This document shows, piece by piece, positions 41,031 through 48,900 of a DNA stretch of 64,000 bases; positions within the stretch are counted from its first letter, which is position 1; each line of letters opens with the position of its first letter. The position numbers and the translations under genes are program-made. The notes beneath the pieces were generated by a model. It searched no databases and was not told the DNA's origin. It saw nothing but the letters and a program-made list of their open reading frames with translations. This DNA comes from DATHTS01 sp965219305 (lineage in GTDB: Bacteria > Acidobacteriota > Blastocatellia > Pyrinomonadales > Pyrinomonadaceae): NCBI GenBank assembly GCA_965219305.1, contig OZ244725.1, forward strand, positions 124,001 through 188,000, given 5' to 3'.

Positions 41031-41507
41031 ATGAATAATCAAGATGATGCAAAAGTAAATACGAATATAAACACGAAGGGTTTTATCGGTCGGGAGCTTT
41101 TCGACCATAAAAACAATAAATTCAACCGCGAATGCGTTGAAGTTACAACCGCCGATTACAGGTCTGACGATGGCGCTCACCATAAATATAAAATCGCGGT
41201 TTATCACGATTATACGACCGGAATAGATACCGGAATAGATGATGCTGCCGCCGCAGAAATCGTTCCCGTCGCAGAAGTCGTTTTGGAATTCCAAAACGGC
41301 GGACTAAAAGAAGTTGGCGCAAACGGCATCACGGATCAGGCACTTTTAGCAATCGTGCTGGACAGATGGCGAAGTTTCAATGACGGTCAATTCAGATGCC
41401 GCGAAAATTCTTTGGCGATAACACATCTGGAAGAAGCATTAATGTGGAACGAAAAACGCTCGAATGATAGAGCGCGGCGCGGGGTTGAAGGCGAAAGAAT
41501 TCAATAA
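41031..41507 (+). CDS. Acb2/Tad1-type hairpin domain protein, candidate anti-defence, 158 aa
   Basis: The ATG has an AAAGGAG ribosome-binding site. The C-terminal about 60 residues (LLAIVLDRWRSFNDGQFRCR, then ENSLAITHLEEALMWNEKRS and RRGVEGE) match the family annotated as the Acb2/Tad1 hairpin domain. Acb2 and Tad1 are phage sponges that bind the cyclic nucleotides used by CBASS and Thoeris immunity. The N-terminal domain ends in a conserved VVLEFQNGGLKEVGANGITD, normal for the family. Sponge activity is inferred from the domain, not seen. Confidence 0.65.
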   Translation: MNNQDDAKVNTNINTKGFIGRELFDHKNNKFNRECVEVTTADYRSDDGAHHKYKIAVYHDYTTGIDTGIDDAAAAEIVPVAEVVLEFQNGGLKEVGANGITDQALLAIVLDRWRSFNDGQFRCRENSLAITHLEEALMWNEKRSNDRARRGVEGERIQ

Positions 41508-41525
41508 TTGAAAAATCTTAAAAGA

Positions 41526-41624
41526 GTTTTGAGCGTTTTCGCAGAATTTCTTCAGCAATCTGCAATTTTTACCCGCAGTTATGCCTTCCGATAGAAACTC
41601 ACCACCGAAGAAAACGCTCAAAAC
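41526..41624. repeat. 15-bp perfect inverted repeat around a 69-nt interior
   Basis: GTTTTGAGCGTTTTC (41526-41540) and its exact inverse (41610-41624) flank an interior with a smaller GCAGA/TCTGC stem. The region lies in the gap between the anti-defence gene and the holin, with no ORF. It could be a terminator or structured leader; the TAGGAGG ribosome-binding site of the holin is downstream. Confidence 0.5.
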
Positions 41625-41654
41625 GTACAGATTAATTTTAGGAGGAATAAGCAA

Positions 41655-41951
41655 ATGAATAACGAGATTTTTAAGGCAGTTTTAGGATCGCTGATCCGGC
41701 ATTTTTTGACATTGGTTTTCACGCTTCTCGGCAGTTACGGGGTTTCCGAGGCGATGCAGGGACAATTAACCGACGCTCTTGTGCCGCTTCTCGTTTCGGC
41801 GTTATTCGGCATCGGTATTATTTTGTGGAGTTATCTGCAAAAACGATTCCAGATCGTCGCAAAATTTGAAGCGGCAAATGCCGAACAGGGAACGCGGATG
41901 AGTTTGATCGAGTCCGACGCGGCGCAGAAAGCGACACAGGTGAAATTTTAA
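41655..41951 (+). CDS. Holin-like protein, 98 aa
   Basis: A very good ribosome-binding site (TAGGAGG) precedes the ATG. Two hydrophobic helices (about residues 15-31, LTLVFTLLGSYGV, and 38-60, LVPLLVSALFGIGIILW) are followed by a charged cytoplasmic tail. This layout resembles Pam3-gp28-like holins, which time lysis by opening the inner membrane. It begins the lysis cassette. Confidence 0.6.
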   Translation: MNNEIFKAVLGSLIRHFLTLVFTLLGSYGVSEAMQGQLTDALVPLLVSALFGIGIILWSYLQKRFQIVAKFEAANAEQGTRMSLIESDAAQKATQVKF

Positions 41952-41953
41952 TT

Positions 41954-42073
41954 ATGAAAATAATTTGCACAATAATTTGGAATTTCAGCGAATGGTCTGG
42001 AATCGGTTTAGGCAGATTCGCACCGTCTATTTTGGGCGGAATGATCGGACGAAAAGGGAAAAGAATAAAATGA
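41954..42073 (+). CDS. Small conserved phage protein, 39 aa
   Basis: ATG 41954 reads MKIICTIIWNFSEWSGIGLG, then RFAPSILGGMIGRKGK. The WSGIGLGRFAP...MIGRKGK pattern recurs as a small protein next to holins in several phages. It would be membrane-associated with a basic end. The stop overlaps the lipoprotein start (ATGA). Confidence 0.5.
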   Translation: MKIICTIIWNFSEWSGIGLGRFAPSILGGMIGRKGKRIK

Positions 42074-42576
42074 AAACACTATTTTTAACAATTCTGATAA
42101 TTTGCAGTTTGATTTTAACGGCTTGCCCGAAAAAGTCGGTAATCGAAAAAGGCGCGGACTATTCGTACCGTTTAGCCGGAATAATCGGCGATATGCAGAC
42201 GACGACGCAGGAAGCATACCGGACGGGAAAAATCTCGCTCGATACGAAAAATAAGATTCAGACGAATCTTTTAACAGCGTCGAAATTCGGACTGGAATTT
42301 AATAAGGAACTCAAAGCGGTTTCGGAAAAATACGGCGGCGACGTGACGAAGATTCCAAAGGCGGAGATTGCCGCGCTCGATTTGTATTTTTCGCAGAATA
42401 TCATCACGCCCGTTTTGCGCGTGATCGAACTCGTCGGACTGCTTTCGGTCGAACAGGTTTCATATCTGCAAACGGCGTTGTCGGCACTTCGGACGGCGAT
42501 TTTGACGATCTCAAACGCCTTCGGCGAATCGTCGGCATCATTTCAAATGATCGGGAGACTGGAAAATTATGGCTAA
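42070..42576 (+). CDS. Lipoprotein, 168 aa
   Basis: The N-terminus KTLFLTILIICSLILTACPK is a type II signal peptide with the lipobox LTAC, Cys being the lipid-attached residue. The mature part is helical. A phage lipoprotein beside a holin could be an outer-membrane spanin-like or a host-modifying (superinfection exclusion) protein; it is longer than usual spanins, so I leave the role open. The start overlaps the previous stop. Confidence 0.6.
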   Translation: MKTLFLTILIICSLILTACPKKSVIEKGADYSYRLAGIIGDMQTTTQEAYRTGKISLDTKNKIQTNLLTASKFGLEFNKELKAVSEKYGGDVTKIPKAEIAALDLYFSQNIITPVLRVIELVGLLSVEQVSYLQTALSALRTAILTISNAFGESSASFQMIGRLENYG

Positions 42577-42757
42577 ACCGAATATGGAAGCATTGCAGTA
42601 TATGATCGAAAAGATTATTAAAACAATCGAAAACGATCAGGAACGAAAGCGCATTTTACGCGAATTATCGCTCGACGAAAAAATCGAAGCGGCGCAAGTT
42701 AAATGGCTGGAAAATATCAGTCAGGGCGAAGATTTTGCCGCTGAAGGAAACGAATAA
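42569..42757 (+). CDS. Small helical protein, 62 aa
   Basis: It overlaps the lipoprotein gene by 8 bases. The sequence is charged and helical (MIEKIIKTIENDQERKRILR, then KIEAAQVKWLENISQ), coiled-coil-like. No transmembrane segment is seen. No family is recognised. It lies in the lysis cassette. Confidence 0.5.
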   Translation: MAKPNMEALQYMIEKIIKTIENDQERKRILRELSLDEKIEAAQVKWLENISQGEDFAAEGNE

Positions 42758-42821
42758 TTGACATCCTCTCCAACCAAACCGAAGCGGATTATAGATGGAG
42801 TCTTAGGCTAATTCTTGATAA

Positions 42822-43211
42822 ATGCCGAACAGACACGCACTTAAAATAGTTTTTCGCTATAAATCGGAATTGTCGGAGTTTTATATTCCGGCAGCTTCCG
42901 CGCTTTGGGCGTATCTGTTTCTGTTTCTAAACACGACATCTTCCACGAACGCTTATTTATACGCGCGAATGATTCCCGATTTGTGTTGGGGTATCGGTTT
43001 TGCGTTTCCGGCAATTCTTCACGGAATTGCAATCTATAAAAAATCTCCTTATTGGCGCGGCATCGATCTGTTTTGGCAGTCGGTTAACTGGCTGGCATTC
43101 GGTGTTCTGGCTCTTGCGTCAAATTACCGTTCCGGCGCAGGCTGGACTACCATTTTGGTCGCCGGATTAGCAATCGCAACGTATATGAGGATGGGGCGCG
43201 ATGAAAAATAA
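42822..43211 (+). CDS. Four-helix membrane protein, 129 aa
   Basis: Hydrophobic helices lie at about residues 20-38 (IPAASALWAYLFLFLN), 45-65 (PDLCWGIGFAFPAILHGI), 80-98 and 103-120 (TILVAGLAIATYM). A 64-base gap separates it from the lysis genes. The stop overlaps the PAS gene start, so the two are probably made together: a membrane protein paired with a membrane-anchored sensor-like protein. The family is not recognised. Confidence 0.5.
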   Translation: MPNRHALKIVFRYKSELSEFYIPAASALWAYLFLFLNTTSSTNAYLYARMIPDLCWGIGFAFPAILHGIAIYKKSPYWRGIDLFWQSVNWLAFGVLALASNYRSGAGWTTILVAGLAIATYMRMGRDEK

Positions 43212-43990
43212 TGACGGTCGAAGAAATTATAAAAACCATTCTCTTAATCGGTGGTTCGTCGCTGGTGGTCAAACTGCTCGATATGGTTCAGAAATGGAAC
43301 GAGCAGAAGAAGGCTGACCGCAAGGCTTTGGAAGAAAAAGCCAAGGAAAACTTTCTGCTTACGCATAAGTCGAGCATAGATGTCTCGCAGATGGGCAAAG
43401 AGCATTTTGAGTCCATCATAAAAACTTTGAAAACCTATGCGGATTCGCAGACCGAACGCGCCAACGAAGCCATTAAACTGGTGTCGGGGGCGCAAAAACA
43501 ATTAGCGGATGAACGGCTTCATTGGGATAAGGTTGCCGCCGGTTTGAAGATGGAAATAGGCGAGATAAAAAAACTCGTCGTCGAAGAACAGAAAAGACGG
43601 CAGAATGTCGAGAAGGTCTTAAAACAATATGAAAGAAACATCAAATTCTTGCTTGACGATTTCGGGATCGCCTACTGGTGCGCAGATAATCGCGGCAATT
43701 GCATTGAGATTAATGAAACCTTCCATCGTCTTACCGGACTGCCGCCCGCCGATTGTCTCGGCAACGGCTGGCTCAACGCCGTTCACGACGAAGACCGCGA
43801 GCGTGTCGCGTATCAATGGAAAATCTTTATTGCCAACGACCGCACTCATCGGGAATTCCACTTTCGAGTCGTTAATAAAAAAAGCGGCAAAACGCTCGAA
43901 GTAAAAGCGATGGGCGATATTATTTATCTGCTTGGCGATGAGGTTTACAGATTTACGGTGAGAACGAGACCTCTGCAATTGGAAAATTAG
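43211..43990 (+). CDS. Membrane-anchored coiled-coil protein with PAS domain, 259 aa
   Basis: The N-terminal helix (TVEEIIKTILLIGGSSLVVK, then LLDMV, residues 2-26) is a membrane segment. Residues about 27-140 form a long coiled coil (RKALEEKAKENFLL, KKLVVEEQKRRQNVEKVLKQ). Residues about 145-255 are a PAS domain: DFGIAYWCADNRGNCIEINE, FHRLTGLPPADCLGNGWLNA, VHDEDRERV, HFRVVNKKSG. No kinase, HTH or GGDEF follows. PAS domains sense small ligands or redox, or make protein contacts. Phage-encoded stand-alone PAS proteins are uncommon. Confidence 0.8.
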   Translation: MTVEEIIKTILLIGGSSLVVKLLDMVQKWNEQKKADRKALEEKAKENFLLTHKSSIDVSQMGKEHFESIIKTLKTYADSQTERANEAIKLVSGAQKQLADERLHWDKVAAGLKMEIGEIKKLVVEEQKRRQNVEKVLKQYERNIKFLLDDFGIAYWCADNRGNCIEINETFHRLTGLPPADCLGNGWLNAVHDEDRERVAYQWKIFIANDRTHREFHFRVVNKKSGKTLEVKAMGDIIYLLGDEVYRFTVRTRPLQLEN

Positions 43991-44631
43991 TTCTTTGAAA
44001 GATAGTGCAGAATCCGGCGGACGGCTTTAATTTGAGCGTTTGACCAATTCTGCGAACGACCGAGACGGTTGCCGATCTTCAGCAGAAAATCAATCGGATA
44101 TTCGCGGCAGTGAACGTAAGCGAATCCTTTGACGCTTTCGGTCACGGTCAGATGTTCGCTGACTTTGAAAATCTTCGGCGGACGATACCACACGCCGCGC
44201 GAGATGTAGCCGGACGCGCCGTCGAAAATGCGGTCGTTTTTCCAGTTCAAGACGGCATCACCTTTGACCGTCAGATTTTTGAAACGGCAAAAACGAACCA
44301 CGGCGTTATGCGAAACGCGCGAGTTTTCCAGAATAACGGAATGTGAAATTTCCGCACTGCCCGTCACGGCTTCGGCTTTGATGACCGAATCGCAGATATT
44401 CGCGCCGGACGACACTAAAGTATTGATGACGAGAGAATTTTTAATGAGTGATTTAACGACAGTCGAACCGATTATCAGCGAACCGGAAATATCAGACTCC
44501 CAGACGCTCGACAAATCGGAAATTTCCGACAAACGGCAGACGCGCGAACGCTCGCAGGCTTCGCCGTAGCCGTAAATTTTTCCGCCTTTCGTGCCGTCGG
44601 GATTTTTATGAGCGAGATAATCAAGATGCAC
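43987..44631 (-). CDS. Beta-helix-like protein on the minus strand (moron), 214 aa
   Basis: This is the only sizeable minus-strand gene within the prophage. The middle (about residues 42-125) is a run of hexapeptide-like strands (IGSTVVKSLIKNSLVINTLV, HSVILENSRVSHNAV, CRFKNLTVKGDAVLNW) of the kind that fold as a left-handed beta-helix. The C-terminus (residues 140-214) is a different, basic domain. The GTG start at 44,631 may not be the true one: the frame is open for at least 12 more codons upstream. It overlaps the PAS gene end by 4 bases, tail to tail. Confidence 0.55.
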   Translation of the reverse strand: MHLDYLAHKNPDGTKGGKIYGYGEACERSRVCRLSEISDLSSVWESDISGSLIIGSTVVKSLIKNSLVINTLVSSGANICDSVIKAEAVTGSAEISHSVILENSRVSHNAVVRFCRFKNLTVKGDAVLNWKNDRIFDGASGYISRGVWYRPPKIFKVSEHLTVTESVKGFAYVHCREYPIDFLLKIGNRLGRSQNWSNAQIKAVRRILHYLSKN

Positions 44632-44648
44632 GAAACAATTATATTTTA

Positions 44649-45932
44649 ATGGCTTTAAGAAGACAAAACAGTAAGTATTACGGGAACGCGGAAATATCTG
44701 ACCGCGCGAGTCAACCCGTGAAATTGGAGACCGTCGAGCAGAAAAACGTCGCCGAGTATGCGCCGCCGCCGAACCGGACGTTTCAAAGCGATGTCGCCGC
44801 GCCCGCGCCGTCGGGCGAAGGTTTTAGCACGGGAACGCCGAATCTTAGTCAGGCGGGAGCGACCGATAAAATCGCCGGACTCGTCAACTCCGGCGTATTA
44901 TCGGGCGATTACCTGACACTTCTCAAGCAAAACGAAGTCAAGCGCACCGCGCTTAAAACAATGCCGGTAACGGGCGCGGGCGGCGAAACCAACGGAATTC
45001 ATCAGACGGGAACGATCAAAAGCGGACTTCGCGCAATGGTCGAAGGGCTTGCCGCCAATTTCGATCCGCGCTACGGAATGGTGAGAAATTGGACTGATTT
45101 TGCAGGCAGAGCATCGGGCGCAATCGGACGCGGCATCGGCGGCACGATCAATCCCGATTGGGACGAAAACCGCGAAAAAGATCAAAAACTCCAAGAACTC
45201 GACGAAGCCGATGAACGGATCAAAAAAGCGGCATTGCTTGAAAGTCAACTGGCGACGCAGGAGACGAATCGAAAAAACGTAGAAACGGACAACGCATTAA
45301 ACGCGCAAAAAGAGGCATCCAAACTCGAAGATAAAGAAATTGAACGTCGTCGAAAAAGTCGCAACGATTTTCACCGGAACAATAAATACTTTGACCCGGC
45401 AACCGCCACCGAAGCGCAAAAACGGCAATTGGCAGAATTCGGCGAAACGCCGGAATCGGTCGGAAAATATGATTTTACTAATCCGAAAGAAAAAACCGTC
45501 GCCGGTATAAGTTATCTCTTTAATCCTTTAACAAAATCGTGGGATGAGTCCAATTTACCGAAAGACGGCTCAAAAGCCATTGTCGAATACGCCGTAACCG
45601 ATCCTGACACCGGAGTTGAATACAAATACGCGACAACCAGCGAGAAAGCGGCAAGCTTGAGAAACAGTTTAATTTCAGCCGGACTGCAAATTAAAGCCGC
45701 CAACGAGCGTCAGACTTCGCAGCAGAATTTTCAGGCGGATCAAAACGATAAAAATCGCCAGCAGAGACGCGAGCAGTTTTTAACGAGTTTTAACTACAAA
45801 GTGCAGCAGGATAAAGCCAAAGGCGTTCTCGACAAATTGAAATTGCAGACTCAGATGAAATCCGATCTGGACGAAGGATTAATTGACCAGAACGATTTCG
45901 ACGAAATGACCAAGATTTTAAACAGTAATTAA
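44649..45932 (+). CDS. Internal virion-like protein, 427 aa
   Basis: The ATG at 44649 gives a long, hydrophilic, Ala/Gln/Asn-rich and helical protein (DEADERIKKAALLESQLATQ, KIQQD-like repeats, LKIQTQMKSDLDEGLI-type end). It starts 1 base ahead of the giant gene's leader and ends 1 base before it, so the two form a pair. Podoviruses often encode two internal (ejection) proteins together. Role is inferred from place and composition; no family is recognised. Confidence 0.5.
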   Translation: MALRRQNSKYYGNAEISDRASQPVKLETVEQKNVAEYAPPPNRTFQSDVAAPAPSGEGFSTGTPNLSQAGATDKIAGLVNSGVLSGDYLTLLKQNEVKRTALKTMPVTGAGGETNGIHQTGTIKSGLRAMVEGLAANFDPRYGMVRNWTDFAGRASGAIGRGIGGTINPDWDENREKDQKLQELDEADERIKKAALLESQLATQETNRKNVETDNALNAQKEASKLEDKEIERRRKSRNDFHRNNKYFDPATATEAQKRQLAEFGETPESVGKYDFTNPKEKTVAGISYLFNPLTKSWDESNLPKDGSKAIVEYAVTDPDTGVEYKYATTSEKAASLRNSLISAGLQIKAANERQTSQQNFQADQNDKNRQQRREQFLTSFNYKVQQDKAKGVLDKLKLQTQMKSDLDEGLIDQNDFDEMTKILNSN

Positions 45933-45933
45933 A

Positions 45934-48900
45934 ATGGACGGACAAAATACAGATTACGACAAACTTGCGGGAAGATACGGCGTAAAATTGCCGGAGAATG
46001 AAAAACCGAAAAAACCGGCAATCGAAGGCGCGGACGTAGCGTCGGTGCTGGATGACGAATTTAAAAAACTCGGATATTCAAATACGGCGCGATTGTCCAT
46101 ACTGGGCGATGTCGGTCGGGAAAACGGCTGGAACCGCAACACGATTTTTCAAGGTCACAAAGACCCGAAAAACAATGCGTTTAATCGCGGCATCTTCAGT
46201 TATCAGGGAGATCGCGGAACGGCGCAAGAGCAATTTATCCGGCAAAACGGCGGCAGCTTTGAGCCGACCGATGAAAATCTGCGTTTGATGGCGCGGTTTA
46301 CCGATGCCGAACTAAAAAAGGATTATCCTCAAATTTACTCGCAAATCCGCAACGCCCAATCGAATTACGAAGCGTCGGAAGCATTGCGTCAATATATTAA
46401 ATATGTTCCCGACGGTCCGTATAATGAATACGATCCCGAATTTAGAGTAAAAAATAATAAAAGCTGGGCGGAAAAAGCCAAACAACTCGGACTAGCCAGA
46501 GATTTGGATTACGACGCATTGACCGAACGCTACGGAGCGGTAAACGCGCCGGACAATCAAACCGATTACGACCGTCTCGGCGGACGCTACGGCGCACAGC
46601 CGCCGGAAGAACCCGCCGTTCAGCCATCGCTGCCGCCTGCCGAATTTCAGGCATCGGGCAATGAAACCGCCGATATTTTGTCGTCTTATATCCAAAACGT
46701 CGAAAGCGAACTTGCACGGGCGGCGACTCCGGCACGGCGGAAGATTTTGCAGCAGAGACTCGTCGAAGCGAATCAGAAATTACAGCAGGCGCAAGCCGCT
46801 GTTCCGGCGAGTACCTCGCAGACAACCGATGTCGGCGGAAATTTAAGCGAACTTCGGGCAAAACTTCAAACCGATCTGGAAAATGCAAAAACCAGCGTCG
46901 AGCGCGTGCAAATCCGTCAAAATATCGCCAAACTCGATAAATCCATCAGCGAGAACCAGCCGCTGATTGAGCCTTCGCCGACATTTCCCGTTAATCCTAT
47001 CGCGCCGCCGAAGCAAGAAAAACTTCAACCGGACGCGCCGCCGACCGAATTGCCGGACGCGACCGAAGCCGATTACGCGGAATATCTCGATTACATAAAA
47101 TCAACGCCGGAAAACGAAACGCCGATGTCGAAAGCGGAGTTCTTCGCCAAAGCAAAACCGACAGGCAAAGAAAATGTTTCGGTGGGTTACGGTAAAGATT
47201 TCTACACCGACGAAGGCTTAAAAAATAAAGCGGCGAATGATGAGGCAAACGCAAAATACGGCGAAGAAAACCGAAAATATAAACAGGACTTAGCCGATTA
47301 TAATATAAGAGCCGCCGTTCGCCCGACCGCCGATAATACGCAGGCAGTCCAGCCGCCGCCGATGCCGGAGAATGTGCAGGAACAGCAGCCGGAACAAAGT
47401 TTTGATTTGCGAAAACCGACTGACGCAAATCAAAGCCGTGCGCTCGTCGATTCGCGGTCTAGTTTTGAAACGGCGAAAACCGCCGAAGAAGCGGTCGCCA
47501 AAGGTTTTAGCAAACTGCCGAAAAAATGGCAGGAAGCGGCAAAGGCTTATAAGGAAGTTACGGGCAATGATTACTGGAAAAACTCGCCCGAGTATCTGGC
47601 GGCGCGGCAGGCGGAAATTGATAAAATCGGAAAGGCGGAGATCGTTCACGAAGCGGACGAATTATTCGACTCCGTTCTGGATGCTTACAACTCCGGCGGA
47701 ACGGATGCCGTTCGCGCTTTTCTTAAAGGCGATGTTAAGCAGAGCGTTTTAGACCGCGCAAAAAAGAATCAGGAAACGAGAAATCTCGATTATCAAACAA
47801 GCGAAGTTTCAGCCGGAACCGGCGAGTTCGGCGATTCCTTAAAACCGCGCGATTTCGCCGCAAATCAGAATATCCGCGAAGCAAATGAAAAAACGGCGGA
47901 ACGATTGACGCGCGAAGAACTGCAATCGCCGGATTATACCGAAACCGTCAAAAACGCCGTCAGCGCATCATTAAAATCGGTATTTAACCCACTCGGCGGG
48001 ATTCTCCACATCGGCAGCGAGATCGAGCAGTCCTTAAAAGATAAAGACGGGCGGCTGGATGCGGAACTAACGAAAATTAAGGATGAATACGGCGATTTTA
48101 CCGAATACCGCAAGCAGAAAAGTTATTCCGACCAAATGGGCGCACCGGAAATTTTCGGCAGATCGGTCGCTGATTTCGGCAGATCGGTTGTAAAAACCGC
48201 CGTTTCCGACTCGCTGAAAGGCGCGGATTTTATAGATTCCCTGATTGAACGCTATGATCCGATACAGGCGATAATGCCCGAAGAATACCGTTTAAATCTA
48301 CGAAATCTGGGAAACGCAATGGCTTATACGGTAGCTTATTTGCGAAACCCGAACGAAGCTGCAAACCTGAAATTCGCCAAAGCCGGAGATGACGTTGATA
48401 AGCGGTTGTTTTATAACATCGGCAAGCGCATTGATGAAGAACTCGGCAGCGATAAATACTTAAAAAATCTGATGCTCGGACAACTGCCGCAGGCGGTCGG
48501 TTCCGGTGTCGGTTTTATGCTCGTCGGGCTGATCGCGCCGAACGCATCCGTCTCGACCGCGCTCGGCGAGTTTTCGCTTACGTCTGCCGCTCTCGGCGGT
48601 TTAACGGGAGCGGGAAGCGGGTATGCGGAAGCAAAAGACCAAAATTTAAGCGAATCCGACGCGAAACTTTACGGCACGATTAGCGCAATTACTAATTTAT
48701 CCGAAGGCTTCGGTATCGGAGCCAGTCTTAATAAAGCGATCAAAAATGCCAATCTTCGCCGCGAATTTATCGGCAGTTTTTTAGAATTCTTAAAACAAAA
48801 GGGAAAATCTTTTGCCAAGGGAAGCGCGGAAGAATCTTTGCAGGAATTTTTTCAAACGACGATGGGCAACGTCGCTCTTGAAGCAATCAAAGACAAAGAC

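Noticed and set aside
42758..42800. TTGACA followed by TATAGA as a promoter for the 42,822 gene
   Set aside because: The spacing is about 25 bases, too long for a standard -35/-10 pair.
47290..47752. Several Arg/Lys-rich ORFs on both strands inside the giant gene
   Set aside because: Their composition is that of shadow frames of GC-biased codons; no motif or ribosome-binding site supports them.
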